Below, in pieces: positions 26,081 through 34,659 of a stretch of 64,000 nucleotides of DNA (positions are counted from its first letter, which is position 1; every line of letters starts with the position of its first letter). Under the pieces are notes generated by a model. That model made no database searches. It was given only the letters and a program-made list of their open reading frames with translations, and had not been told where the DNA came from. Source of the DNA: Clostridia bacterium. Its GTDB lineage: Bacteria; Bacillota; Clostridia; Oscillospirales; CAG-272. Location of the stretch: NCBI GenBank assembly GCA_017403155.1, contig JAFQOP010000014.1, forward strand, positions 185,677-249,676, in the 5' to 3' direction. Made by a program: the position numbers and the translations under genes.

Positions 26081-26923
26081 CTAGCTTTTAAATCCTTCCA
26101 GCATAGATAATCTTTTGTTGGAATACTTGTATGCATTCTCAAAATCACGCAGCTCCTTAGAGCACTGCTCAAGGTCGAAATAAACACCAAAAAGAATATA
26201 TGCATTAAAGGTGGAGGAATGAATCAGGCTTACCGTCTCATTCAGTATTTCAACTGCCTCAGCATATCTTTTTTGCTTAATCATGCGCTTTGCTCTTACA
26301 TGCTCACTCATAACCTCATTATTAAAGCTGTATGAAAAATCCTGCGTGAGGTATTTATAGAACTCATAATCAAAAACGTCTCTTATCCCCTCAAGATACA
26401 CGTCTTTGTCAAATTCCAGCAGGGGAGACTGAACGTTTTCTGCAATTGCCTCGTACATCTGCATTGACGAGAGAATATGCCTTGCATCAAGAAGGGTGAG
26501 AGCGGAGTATTTTCTTGCGTCAGCAAAGCACCGCGATGCGCTCATAATCTCGCCTTTAAAGAGATGACTCTTTCCCAGCTCATAGCTTGCCGTGCATGCA
26601 ATATATGCAAGCTCGCTGTCAATATCTGAGAGAGATTTGATCCGGTTTATGCAAAGAGAAAAATCCTTATCCTTATATGCTGAATAAATTGAGGATATAT
26701 TCTCATTCTTTTCATAAAAGAAAAGGTCGTCTCCGTCGGAGAGCAGATAAGCAAGAGGAAGTGAGAGCTTTCTTGCAAGATATTTCAACGTATCAAGCGA
26801 GGGGTTTGCAATGCCGCTCTCGATGCGGCTTATCATATTTCTCGTTATCTTATCGCCTGCAAGCGACTTCTGCGTTAGCTTACGCATTTTGCGCGCAGTC
26901 TTAATCTTTTCGCCCAGCTTCAT
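26081..26923 (-). CDS. XRE-family transcriptional regulator with helical C-terminal domain
   Basis: A 280-residue protein. Residues 1-65 are a Cro/C1-type HTH: LGEKIKTARKMRKLTQKSLAG, ITRNMISRIESGIANPSLDTLKYLARKLSLPLAYLL. The remaining 215 residues are predicted helices with TPR-like pattern (ACTASYELGKSHLFKGEIMSA; KRMIKQKRYAEAVEILNE), as in Rgg/PlcR-type regulators that bind short peptides. It lies 2 nt after the recombinase stop, so the two genes are coupled. No adjacent small peptide gene was recognised; its targets are unknown. Confidence 0.85.
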   Translation of the reverse strand: MKLGEKIKTARKMRKLTQKSLAGDKITRNMISRIESGIANPSLDTLKYLARKLSLPLAYLLSDGDDLFFYEKNENISSIYSAYKDKDFSLCINRIKSLSDIDSELAYIACTASYELGKSHLFKGEIMSASRCFADARKYSALTLLDARHILSSMQMYEAIAENVQSPLLEFDKDVYLEGIRDVFDYEFYKYLTQDFSYSFNNEVMSEHVRAKRMIKQKRYAEAVEILNETVSLIHSSTFNAYILFGVYFDLEQCSKELRDFENAYKYSNKRLSMLEGFKS

Positions 26924-26925
26924 CT

Positions 26926-27960
26926 TTAGTCCTCATCGATCGGGGGTGGGGGAGTTATTTTAACTGTGGCAAGCGGATGGTTTGCCACTGCCTCCTCCAG
27001 ATTTCTGTCAATTACGTGTGTGTATATCTGCGTCGTGTTCAGCTGCTCGTGGCCGAGTATTTCCTTAAGCACCCGTATGTCACTGCCTGCCTGATACATC
27101 AGTGTTGCCGCAGTGTGGCGCAGCTTATGTACCGAAAGACCGCGAGTGCCGAGTCCTGCAAGGTCGAGATACTTGCCAACCATCCACTGCACCGTCTTGT
27201 TGGAAATTCTCGTCTGCCGTCTGCTAAGGAAAAACGCCTTATCACTCGTCACAATGTATTTCGGATCCAGTCGCATCTTGAGATAGTCAACAAGCGCGCG
27301 CCTTGCGGCATCATTGATATACACAACTCTTTCCTTGCTACCCTTACCCATAACCTTAACGCGTGTAATATCAGCGTCAAAGCTGCCGAGATTCAGCCCG
27401 ACAAGCTCGGACAAACGCATTCCGGTGTTCAGGAAGAGAGTAACTATGGCAAAATCGCGAACAACAGTCTTTGATGAACGGTCTGATTTAATCGTTTCAA
27501 GCAGCTTCACAGCCTCGCTCACCGTCAGATATTTCGGCAGAACCTTGCTCTTTTTCGGAGAATCAATATCGAGCGAGGGGTTTGTATCAATGATATGCTG
27601 CCTTGTCGTCGCATACTGAAAGAAGGAGCGTATAGAGGACAGCTTTCTCATTCTTGTCGTGGTATTATTTCTTCGCTCAACCGTCGAGTGGACGATAAAG
27701 TCGATTATCATCTCTCGGGTGACCGCCTTAACGTCCGCCTCGCGTATATCGCTTATCGACATTGCCTCAAGCTCATCGAGAGAAAGGGATAGCTCATTCT
27801 TTTTCATCTTATAAAACCTGAAAAATGAGCGCAGGTCGAGAAGATATTCGCATATTGTTTTTTCGCTTATTCCTCTGACGGCAACCATATGGTTTGCATA
27901 ATCTCTCAGCACGGCAGGGAAGGTCTTTATTTCATCGCCCGTAAGCTTTAAAACTGCCAT
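26926..27960 (-). CDS. Tyrosine recombinase of the XerC/XerD type
   Basis: A 344-residue site-specific recombinase. The N-terminal SAM-like domain contains YANHMVAVRGISEKTICEYLLDLR; the catalytic domain has Arg in NTGMRLSELVGLNL, Lys in KVMGKGSKERVV, HKLRHT, LGHEQLNTTQIYTHV with His and Tyr. All six catalytic positions are present. The length and N-terminal domain fit chromosome dimer resolution enzymes better than phage integrases, and there are no phage genes nearby. It carries a C-terminal Pro-rich tail. AAAGGAG precedes ATG 27960. Its cotranscription with an XRE regulator is unusual for XerC. Confidence 0.88.
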   Translation of the reverse strand: MAVLKLTGDEIKTFPAVLRDYANHMVAVRGISEKTICEYLLDLRSFFRFYKMKKNELSLSLDELEAMSISDIREADVKAVTREMIIDFIVHSTVERRNNTTTRMRKLSSIRSFFQYATTRQHIIDTNPSLDIDSPKKSKVLPKYLTVSEAVKLLETIKSDRSSKTVVRDFAIVTLFLNTGMRLSELVGLNLGSFDADITRVKVMGKGSKERVVYINDAARRALVDYLKMRLDPKYIVTSDKAFFLSRRQTRISNKTVQWMVGKYLDLAGLGTRGLSVHKLRHTAATLMYQAGSDIRVLKEILGHEQLNTTQIYTHVIDRNLEEAVANHPLATVKITPPPPIDED

Positions 27961-27980
27961 AATCTTCTCCTTTCAAATAT

Positions 27981-28033
27981 TTTACACTTCTATTATACAA
28001 AATTTTTTGCACTTTTAGTGGATAAAGTGTAAA
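27981..28033 (-). promoter_or_regulatory. Candidate operator/promoter of the Xer-XRE operon
   Basis: TATAAT on the minus strand (27992-27997) with no good -35, flanked by TTTACACTT (27981-27989) and its inverse AAGTGTAAA (28025-28033); a CACTTT/AAAGTG inverted repeat (28010-28029) covers the -35 position. Suggests regulated expression, possibly by the XRE protein. Confidence 0.4.
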
Positions 28034-28109
28034 CAATTCAATTTTTTGCTTGCTTTTTTTTATTATTGTGATAGAATATGTTTGTAAATTAAGAACAAAA
28101 GGGGACTTT

Positions 28110-28709
28110 ATGAAATTCTTCAAGGAAAACTCCTATGACATTGTAAAAATATATATTACCCAGATAGGCATTGCGATTTTCTCGTTTATGCTCTCCACGG
28201 GTGCGGGCATGATAAGCCCCGACAGCTCGGTCAGCAAGCCCCTGCAGCTCATTCTTTCTATTTTTTCCTTTGGATTCTTCTATGCACTTCTTTTCTACTC
28301 TGCGTGGGAATGGGGAGCAAAGGACAAGATACGCATGGATTCGGGCAGACTGACGGGAAACGGACTTAAGGGCTTATTTATGGGTCTTTTTGCAAATATA
28401 CCTAATCTTATCTTAACGGCAATTTCAATAATTTCTTATACCGTCTGCCTCGGCAACGGCAGCAAGTTCTTTGCAAGCGTTGGCGGTGTTTGCTCCCTCA
28501 TCTACCGCTTTACGGCTAATATGTATCACGGTACCGTGCAGGCTTGCTTCTCCTTCCTCAAGGACGGCGATACAAATCTTGTATTCTTCCTTGTTGAGGC
28601 AATAGCCTTCCTCGTTTTCTCTCTTTTGAGCACGGCCTCGCTTCAGATTGGCTACGTCCTTGGAGTCAAGAAATCCAACCTCTTTGGAAAAAAGAAAAAA
28701 TACGAATAA
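28110..28709 (+). CDS. Multi-pass membrane protein of unknown function
   Basis: A 199-residue protein I do not recognise. It has four to five hydrophobic segments (IYITQIGIAIFSFMLSTGAG, LILSIFSFGFFYALLFYSAW, LFMGLFANIPNLILTAISII, and a C-terminal pair), with a charged C-terminus. ATG 28110 follows AAGGGGA; an upstream in-frame ATG at 28050 has no site. It is divergent from the Xer operon and is followed by a terminator hairpin and cwlD. A small transporter-like or YesL-like membrane helper is possible, without support. Confidence 0.7.
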   Translation: MKFFKENSYDIVKIYITQIGIAIFSFMLSTGAGMISPDSSVSKPLQLILSIFSFGFFYALLFYSAWEWGAKDKIRMDSGRLTGNGLKGLFMGLFANIPNLILTAISIISYTVCLGNGSKFFASVGGVCSLIYRFTANMYHGTVQACFSFLKDGDTNLVFFLVEAIAFLVFSLLSTASLQIGYVLGVKKSNLFGKKKKYE

Positions 28710-28716
28710 TCGAGCC

Positions 28717-28758
28717 AAGCCTCCAGTATAGTGTATTAAACTGTATTGGAGGCTTTTT
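28717..28758 (+). terminator. Terminator hairpin overlapping the cwlD ribosome-binding site
   Basis: Fifteen-bp stem with two G-T pairs (28717-28731 with 28741-28755), 9-nt loop, T run to 28758. The right arm contains the GGAGG used by cwlD, whose TTG start is at 28761. Confidence 0.8.
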
Positions 28759-28760
28759 AA

Positions 28761-29510
28761 TTGAAAATTATAACAGTAAATCTGAAGAAGGGATTAGATG
28801 CGGCAAGGGTATTACTAAAAGTGACGTCATTCATCCTTGTAATTACCCTGGCAGTTCTTTTATCCTCGCGTTATTTCTCCTTAAATAAAACGTACGTCAG
28901 TGCTTTGTCCGAATTAACGGACAGCAAAACGATTATTATAGATGCGGGGCACGGAGGAGAGGATTGCGGAGCCATAGGAGTTAACGGTGTGTATGAAAAG
29001 GACCTTAATCTTGAGATTTCCACTGTCATCGGTCAGATGCTTACCGAACGGGGCTATGCCGTAATTTATACGCGCACAGAGGATAAGCTTCTCTATACGG
29101 ATGAGGAAAACATCAAGGGCATAAGAAAGATATCGGATTTAAAAAATAGATGTAAAATCGGAGCAGAACACCCAAATTCTCTGTTTATAAGCATCCATAT
29201 GAACTCATTTTCAAGTCCCTTATACTCCGGGGTGCATACCTACTATTCCGCAAACAATCCATCCTCCTATGACCTTGCGAAGGGAGTTCAATCCGGTGTG
29301 CAGAAGACTCTGCAGCCCGACAATGACAGGGTGATTAAAAGAGGAGAAAATATGTATCTTCTCGAGCATCTTGAGAATCCTGCAATACTGATTGAGTGTG
29401 GCTTCCTCACAAATGAGGAGGAATGTGAGCTTCTTTGCAAAAAAGAATATCAAAAGGAATTGTCTTTTGCCATAGTTTGTGCTATTATAGAATATATTGA
29501 AAAGACATAA
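28761..29510 (+). CDS. cwlD: N-acetylmuramoyl-L-alanine amidase CwlD
   Basis: A 249-residue zinc amidase (Amidase_3) with an N-terminal membrane anchor (VTSFILVITLAVLLSS). Zinc ligands and catalytic residues are visible: IDAGHGGEDCGAIG, EKDLNLE, SIHMNSF and ILIECGFLTN. CwlD removes stem peptides from muramic acid in the spore cortex, the first step to muramic-delta-lactam; the partner deacetylase PdaA is encoded at 44 kb. TTG start at 28761, with GGAGG 8 nt upstream located inside a terminator hairpin. A radA gene follows 9 nt later. Confidence 0.9.
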   Translation: MKIITVNLKKGLDAARVLLKVTSFILVITLAVLLSSRYFSLNKTYVSALSELTDSKTIIIDAGHGGEDCGAIGVNGVYEKDLNLEISTVIGQMLTERGYAVIYTRTEDKLLYTDEENIKGIRKISDLKNRCKIGAEHPNSLFISIHMNSFSSPLYSGVHTYYSANNPSSYDLAKGVQSGVQKTLQPDNDRVIKRGENMYLLEHLENPAILIECGFLTNEEECELLCKKEYQKELSFAIVCAIIEYIEKT

Positions 29511-29519
29511 GGAGAAAAA

Positions 29520-30881
29520 ATGAAGTCTAAAACAATGTTCGTCTGCCGTGAATGCGGTGCCACAAGCATAAAATGGCTCGGCAGGTGTCCGGAGTGCCAG
29601 TCCTGGAGCACCTTTGACGAGGTAGAAATAAACGAAAACGAGAAAAAGAGCCAGAAGAGAACGTTTTCAAACCATGCAGAGAAATTTTCCGAGCTGAAAA
29701 TGCCTACGTATATGCGAACCTGCACAGGTATGCAGGAGCTTGACCGCGTGCTTGGCGGTGGACTTGTAGACGGCTCGGTCGTGCTACTCTCGGGTGAGCC
29801 TGGCATCGGAAAATCAACACTCCTTATGCAAATTTGCTCGGAGCTTGGAAAAACAAGAAAGGTGCTTTACGTTTCGGGAGAGGAATCAAAGGGACAGCTG
29901 AAGCTGCGTGCCGAGAGGCTTGAGATAACGGGAGATACACTCTATCTGCTTACAGAAACCGACACTGATGCCGTCATAGCGGAGTGCGAGGAGCTGAAGC
30001 CCGACGTAATTATCATCGACTCAATCCAGACTCTTTCCTCCGAGCGATTTACCTCGGTGCAGGGAAGTGTTACCCAGGTGCGCGAGAGTGCCCTCTCGCT
30101 TATAAACTATGCCAAGAAAAACAGTGCAGCCATATTTCTCGTTGGACACGTTAACAAGGAAGGCGGCATTTCGGGTCCGAAGATTCTTGAGCATATGGTA
30201 GATGCCGTCTTGTATTTTGAGGGCGAAAGAACAAACTCATACAGAATTATAAGAGCAATTAAAAATCGCTTTGGCTCGACAAATGAGATAGGCGTATTTG
30301 AGATGGGGGATAAGGGACTGAAGGAAATACCCAATCCCAGCGAGGTCATAATGGCTGAGCGCCCGATAAACACCAGCGGCTCCTGTGCGGGCTGTGTTAT
30401 CCAGGGCTCAAGACCTATAATTTCAGAGATTCAGGCTCTTGTTACCAAAACGGCATATCCCTCCGCAAAAAGAACCTCCGATGGCTTTGACCACAACCGA
30501 ATGTCATTGCTTATCGCCGTTCTTGAGAAGAGGATGGGATTGAAGTTCTACGAAAATGACGTCTACGTCAACGTTGCAGGCGGTATCCGACTCGACGAGC
30601 CAAGCGCAGACCTCTCGATTGCAATGGCGCTCATAAGCGGAATTACCGACAGAGTAATAAGCGACGATACGATAGCCTTCGGTGAAATAGGGCTCTCCGG
30701 CGAGGTTCGCGCTGTATCGCATATCGATTACAGAGTAAAGGAGGCTGTCCGCCTCGGCTTCACCAGAATTATCCTCCCGAAAAAAAACGTCACAGGTGCC
30801 CTGAAGGTGCCGAGCAAGGTACAGCTGATAGGAGTGAGCAATATATATGAGGTTCTCCCTCATATGACCAAGAAGGTTTAA
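29520..30881 (+). CDS. radA: DNA repair protein RadA (Sms)
   Basis: A 453-residue RecA-like helicase aiding branch migration in recombination. N-terminal zinc finger CRECGATSIKWLGRCPEC, Walker A GEPGIGKST, the RadA-specific KNRFGSTNEIG motif, and a C-terminal Lon-protease-like domain (VAGGIRLDEPSADLSIAMAL). Full length. AAGGAG precedes the ATG. It follows cwlD closely and ends at a terminator. Confidence 0.97.
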   Translation: MKSKTMFVCRECGATSIKWLGRCPECQSWSTFDEVEINENEKKSQKRTFSNHAEKFSELKMPTYMRTCTGMQELDRVLGGGLVDGSVVLLSGEPGIGKSTLLMQICSELGKTRKVLYVSGEESKGQLKLRAERLEITGDTLYLLTETDTDAVIAECEELKPDVIIIDSIQTLSSERFTSVQGSVTQVRESALSLINYAKKNSAAIFLVGHVNKEGGISGPKILEHMVDAVLYFEGERTNSYRIIRAIKNRFGSTNEIGVFEMGDKGLKEIPNPSEVIMAERPINTSGSCAGCVIQGSRPIISEIQALVTKTAYPSAKRTSDGFDHNRMSLLIAVLEKRMGLKFYENDVYVNVAGGIRLDEPSADLSIAMALISGITDRVISDDTIAFGEIGLSGEVRAVSHIDYRVKEAVRLGFTRIILPKKNVTGALKVPSKVQLIGVSNIYEVLPHMTKKV

Positions 30882-30903
30882 CGCCTTTTATTACATATTA
30901 GGT

Positions 30904-30939
30904 GGGCTGTTTTGTTAAGTTTTGACAAAATAGCCCTTT
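30904..30939 (+). terminator. Terminator after radA
   Basis: Twelve-bp stem (30904-30915 with 30925-30936, one G-T pair), 9-nt loop, short T run. Confidence 0.8.
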
Positions 30940-30980
30940 CAATTTCTACGGTGTATGTTAAAAATATTCAACGCATTCTC

Positions 30981-31009
30981 TTGAAAACAATAAAAGTATA
31001 ATGTATAAT
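30981..31009 (+). promoter_or_regulatory. SigA promoter of the EF-G-like gene
   Basis: TTGAAA (30981-30986), 17 bp, TATAAT (31004-31009). The leader of about 60 nt carries the hairpin ACGGGTCAGCCCGT (31028-31041), similar to one in the rpmG leader. Confidence 0.85.
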
Positions 31010-31077
31010 ATATTTAGGTTTTTTATCACGGGTCAGCCCGTATAACAGCACCAATACCATCAAGGAGACTCTTTTTT

Positions 31078-33159
31078 ATGGAAAAGGTTTACACCAAAAG
31101 TATTCGTAACGTTGCGCTTCTCGGTCATAGCGGAGGCGGAAAAACGTCACTCGCCGAGTCGATGCTCTATATTTCGAGATACACCGACAGACTTGGCAAC
31201 ATAGCAGACGGAAACACCGTTTGTGACTATGATGCAGAGGAAATCAAAAGAGGTTATTCGGTTTCGTCCGCCCTTGCTCCCATGCTTTGGGACGGAACTA
31301 AAATAAATATTCTTGACACCCCCGGCTTCTTCGACTTTGAGGCTGAGGCGCGTCAGTGCGTGAGAGTTGCAGATGCTGCTATTATCGTTGTTGACGGTAA
31401 GGCAGGTATCGAGGTCGGCACTGAGATCGCTTGGAATCTTGCCACCGAGGCAGGCATTCCCAAGGCATTCTTCATTAACCGCTTTGACGACGGTGAGGCT
31501 CGCTTCTACAAGGTATTCGGAGCACTTCGCGAGAAGTACGGACTCAACGTATGTCCTATCCAGATTCCAATCATCGACGGCGATACGGTTATCGGCTTTG
31601 CTAACCTTGTCGAGATGTGCGTATATACCTTCGAGCGCCAGACGGGTGAATATATTCGCTCTGCGGTTCCCGAAAAGTTCACCGACCTCTTCAACGAATA
31701 TCACAATATCCTCCTGGAGGCAATTGCGCAGACCTCCGACGAGCTTATGGATAAGTTCTTCAACGAGGAGCCCATCTCCCGTGAGGAAGCGCTCGAGGCT
31801 ATCCACCTCGGAATCATCTCGGGTGACATCGTGCCCGTATTCTGCGGTGCAGCACTTAAAAACTGGGGTATCAAGACCTTCCTTGATACTATCGCAGAGT
31901 CCTTCCCGCGTCCCCTCGCACGTAAGGTAGAGAAGGTTGTTGACGAGGAGGGTAACGTTTCTGACATCGCTATCGAGATGGAGAGCGACACCACCTCCGT
32001 ATTCGTATTCAAAACCGTTGCCGATCCCTTCGTAGGCAAGATGTCCTTCTTCAAGGTTATGAACGGTGAGCTTACCAAGGATATGACCCTTCGTAACACC
32101 ACCACAGGCAATAACGAGAAGTTCAACAAGCTCATGATAATGAGAGGAAAGAAGCAGCTGGATGTAGAGGCTCTTTGCTGCGGCGATATCGGTGTAACCG
32201 CAAAGCTCACCAACACTAACACCAACGACACTCTCACTACCTCTACGGATAATATCAAATACGCACCCATCACCTTCCCGAAGCCCTACCTCACTATGGC
32301 AATCACCCCCAAGGCAAAGGGAGATGAGGATAAGATATCCACGGGTATGGCTCGTCTTCTTGAAGAGGATCCTACCATTAAGTACGAGAACAACTCCGAG
32401 ACAAAGCAGCTCACCGTTTCGGGTCTTGGCGATATCCACCTCGATATCGTTGTCAACAAGCTCAAGACAAGATTCGGTGCAACAGTCGAGCTTACCAAGC
32501 CTCGCCTTGCATACCGCGAGACTATTAAGAAAACCGTTGAGGTTGAAGGTAAGCATAAGAAGCAGTCAGGCGGCTCGGGTCAGTACGGTCACGTAAAGAT
32601 CAAGTTCTCTCCCGGAGATGAAGAGGGTCTTACCTTTACCGAGTCGGTATTCGGCGGTGCAGTTCCGAAGAATTTCTTCCCCGCAGTTGAAGCAGGACTC
32701 CGCGAATGTATGCAGAAGGGTGTGCTTGCGGGCTATCCCGTAGTTAACCTCGCTGCCAACCTTTACGACGGCTCATACCACGACGTTGACTCCAACGAAA
32801 TCTCCTTCAAGCTCGCGGCAGCTATCGCATACCGTGAGGGACTTCCCAAGGCAGGCCCTGTTCTCCTCGAGCCCGTCGGTGCTCTTAAGGTTTACGTGCC
32901 CGAGAGTTACGTAGGCGACGTTATGGGCGACCTTAACAAGCGCAGAGGCAGAGTAATGGGTATCGAGCCCTGCGAGGCAACCGGCATGCAGGTTGTGCTT
33001 GCAGAAGCACCCTTTGCAGAAATGCAGGACTACGTAATCTCCCTCCGTGCCGCAACCCAGGGCAGAGGCAGATTCGACTTCGAATTCATCAGATACGACG
33101 AGGTTCCTCAGAGCATCGCCGAGAAGATAATCGCCGAAGCACAGAAGAATAACCAGTAA
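31078..33159 (+). CDS. Elongation factor G-like GTPase
   Basis: A 693-residue translational GTPase with the full EF-G layout: G domain, domains II-V (ARLLEEDPTIKYENNSETKQL; SGGSGQYGHVKIKFSPG; KRRGRVMGIEP). The P-loop is GHSGGGKTSL instead of the EF-G AHIDAGKTT, G3 is DTPGF, and G4 reads NRFD rather than NKXD. This is the paralogue group often called EF-G2 or FusA2, whose task (alternative translocation or ribosome recycling) is not settled. Canonical fusA is expected elsewhere next to rpsL-rpsG. It has its own SigA promoter and terminator. Codon bias suggests strong expression. Confidence 0.9.
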   Translation: MEKVYTKSIRNVALLGHSGGGKTSLAESMLYISRYTDRLGNIADGNTVCDYDAEEIKRGYSVSSALAPMLWDGTKINILDTPGFFDFEAEARQCVRVADAAIIVVDGKAGIEVGTEIAWNLATEAGIPKAFFINRFDDGEARFYKVFGALREKYGLNVCPIQIPIIDGDTVIGFANLVEMCVYTFERQTGEYIRSAVPEKFTDLFNEYHNILLEAIAQTSDELMDKFFNEEPISREEALEAIHLGIISGDIVPVFCGAALKNWGIKTFLDTIAESFPRPLARKVEKVVDEEGNVSDIAIEMESDTTSVFVFKTVADPFVGKMSFFKVMNGELTKDMTLRNTTTGNNEKFNKLMIMRGKKQLDVEALCCGDIGVTAKLTNTNTNDTLTTSTDNIKYAPITFPKPYLTMAITPKAKGDEDKISTGMARLLEEDPTIKYENNSETKQLTVSGLGDIHLDIVVNKLKTRFGATVELTKPRLAYRETIKKTVEVEGKHKKQSGGSGQYGHVKIKFSPGDEEGLTFTESVFGGAVPKNFFPAVEAGLRECMQKGVLAGYPVVNLAANLYDGSYHDVDSNEISFKLAAAIAYREGLPKAGPVLLEPVGALKVYVPESYVGDVMGDLNKRRGRVMGIEPCEATGMQVVLAEAPFAEMQDYVISLRAATQGRGRFDFEFIRYDEVPQSIAEKIIAEAQKNNQ

Positions 33160-33171
33160 TTATAACGAAAG

Positions 33172-33220
33172 AGCAGGGCACACCGCAACGGTTGCCCTGC
33201 TTTAATATATTTCTTTTTAC
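33172..33220 (+). terminator. Terminator after the EF-G-like gene
   Basis: AGCAGGGCA (33172-33180) pairs with TGCCCTGCT (33193-33201), with an inner ACCG/CGGT helix; T-rich tail to about 33220. Confidence 0.8.
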
Positions 33221-33250
33221 AAGAAGCTAAATAAAAAATAAAAAAAGGTA

Positions 33251-33279
33251 TTGACATTCACAATTTAATCTGTTATAAT
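33251..33279 (+). promoter_or_regulatory. Consensus SigA promoter of tRNA-Ser
   Basis: TTGACA (33251-33256), 17 bp, TATAAT (33274-33279). Confidence 0.92.
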
Positions 33280-33309
33280 TTAGAGGTCGCGAAAGAACGA
33301 CAGTATCTT

Positions 33310-33400
33310 GGAGAGATGGCCGAGTTGGTCTAAGGCGCACGACTGGAAATCGTGTATACCCTAACCGGTATCATGGGTTCGAATCCCATTCTCTCCGCCA
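33310..33400 (+). tRNA. tRNA-Ser (anticodon GGA)
   Basis: A 91-nt type II tRNA. Acceptor GGAGAGA pairs with TCTCTCC; anticodon stem CACGA/TCGTG encloses CTGGAAA, anticodon GGA (codons UCC/UCU). A long variable arm (TATACC...GGTATC) is present, T arm TGGGTTCGAATCCCA, and CCA is encoded. Confidence 0.97.
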
Positions 33401-33403
33401 ACA

Positions 33404-33441
33404 AAAAGAGAACTTTTGTCTACCAAAGGTTCTCTTTTTTG
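33404..33441 (+). terminator. Terminator of tRNA-Ser
   Basis: AAAAAGAGAAC and GTTCTCTTTTT arms around a short loop, ending in a T run. Confidence 0.85.
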
Positions 33442-33549
33442 TTTATCCGTTGAGAAAACAATAACATATTATCAAGCTTTAATGCGTATATGGTCGCCAT
33501 AGTCGTTTAAGACAGTAAGATAGTACAAAAATAACAATTTAATACAAGG

Positions 33550-33578
33550 TTGACTTCGCCTCCTTGATAATGTAAAAT
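33550..33578 (+). promoter_or_regulatory. SigA promoter of the GH130 gene
   Basis: TTGACT (33550-33555), 17 bp, TAAAAT (33573-33578). An inverted pair CAAGG/CCTTG brackets the -35, a possible operator. Between the tRNA terminator and this promoter (33442-33549) I see nothing. Confidence 0.75.
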
Positions 33579-33612
33579 TTAAGTGTAAATAAAACATTTT
33601 AAGGAGCTAGCA

Positions 33613-34659
33613 ATGAAATTCAAAAAATACGAGGGCAACCCGATACTAAAGCCAAATCCGAGCAATGAATGGGAGTCGCTTTGCGTGCTCAATCCTGCCG
33701 TTATCTACGACGAGGATAGGGAAGAGTTTGTGATGCTTTACCGCTGCGCGGGTAACGATTCGAGGCACCAGATCAAGATGGGACTTGCTACCAGCAAGGA
33801 CGGCATACACTTTGAAAGAGCGAGCGACAAGCCTGTATTCTATTCAGATTTCTGTGAGCCCGACGGAGGCTGTGTTGAGGATCCCCGTCTCGCCAAGATC
33901 GGTGACCTTTACTACCTCACCTATGCAGCGCGCGCTTATGCGCCGGGTAAGTATTGGCTCGACGTCTGGGAGGAGGGTGTTTCCAAGGCGCCGATGTATC
34001 TCGAGGACTTCGACGTTTTCGGCGAGGAGCTGCCCCAGATGGCGAAGAATAATATAACCGTCTCATATCTTGCTGTTACCAAGGACTTCAAAAACTATAA
34101 AAAGCTCGGCAGAATAACCGAGGCAACCGTTGACGACCGCGACGTGGTTCTTTTCCCTGAGAAGATAGGCGGCAAATACGTCATTATCTCCCGTCCGAAA
34201 TTCAAGAATGTTGAGGGACTTACAATGCCCTCGATATGGATTTCCTTCAACGATGATCTGCTCGAATATCAGAAGCCCGAGCTACTCATGACGGGAGAGG
34301 GTGATTGGGAGGTGCAGAGAATTGGCGCCGGCACCACTCCCATTAAGACGGAGCACGGATGGCTTATGATATATCACGGCGTTGATAAAAAGGGAATATA
34401 CCGCAACGGTGCAGTTTTACTAGACCTCAACGACCCAAGAAAGATAATCTCGCGCACCAAGGATTACATAATGGAGCCCGACCAGCCCTTCGAATTTGAG
34501 GGCTTCTACGAGGGATGCGTTTTCCCGACAGCAGCAGTTGTAAAGGACAACACTCTTTTCGTTTACTACGGCTGTGCAGACAAATATATCGGTCTTGCAA
34601 CCTGCGAATTTGACAAATTCCTGAAATATCTTGTAGAAGAGTGTAAAATAGATGACTAA
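33613..34659 (+). CDS. GH130-family beta-mannoside phosphorylase
   Basis: A 348-residue five-bladed propeller enzyme. YEGNPILKP at the start, the catalytic-acid motif VEDPRLAKIGDLYYLTY, and GWLMIYHGV are GH130 hallmarks. These enzymes phosphorolyse beta-mannosides (mannosyl-glucose or manno-oligosaccharides) giving mannose-1-P, in the cytosol; no signal peptide is present. The subfamily and aglycone cannot be assigned by eye. It overlaps the phosphohexomutase start by 8 bases, matching a route from mannosyl-phosphate to hexose-6-P, and then the isomerase of the fusion protein at 24.2 kb. AAGGAG precedes the ATG. Confidence 0.92.
   Translation: MKFKKYEGNPILKPNPSNEWESLCVLNPAVIYDEDREEFVMLYRCAGNDSRHQIKMGLATSKDGIHFERASDKPVFYSDFCEPDGGCVEDPRLAKIGDLYYLTYAARAYAPGKYWLDVWEEGVSKAPMYLEDFDVFGEELPQMAKNNITVSYLAVTKDFKNYKKLGRITEATVDDRDVVLFPEKIGGKYVIISRPKFKNVEGLTMPSIWISFNDDLLEYQKPELLMTGEGDWEVQRIGAGTTPIKTEHGWLMIYHGVDKKGIYRNGAVLLDLNDPRKIISRTKDYIMEPDQPFEFEGFYEGCVFPTAAVVKDNTLFVYYGCADKYIGLATCEFDKFLKYLVEECKIDD

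Noticed and set aside
26926..27960. Phage or integrative element integrase
   Set aside because: No phage, excisionase, relaxase or attachment repeats nearby; length and N-terminal domain fit Xer proteins.
31147..32556. A 469-codon open frame antisense to the EF-G-like gene
   Set aside because: It mirrors strong codon bias of the sense gene, has low-complexity Leu/Val/Glu composition, no ribosome-binding site and no family resemblance.
33401..33549. Attachment site or integrated element at the 3' end of tRNA-Ser
   Set aside because: No repeat of the tRNA 3' end found in the window and no integrase next to it; flanking genes are housekeeping.
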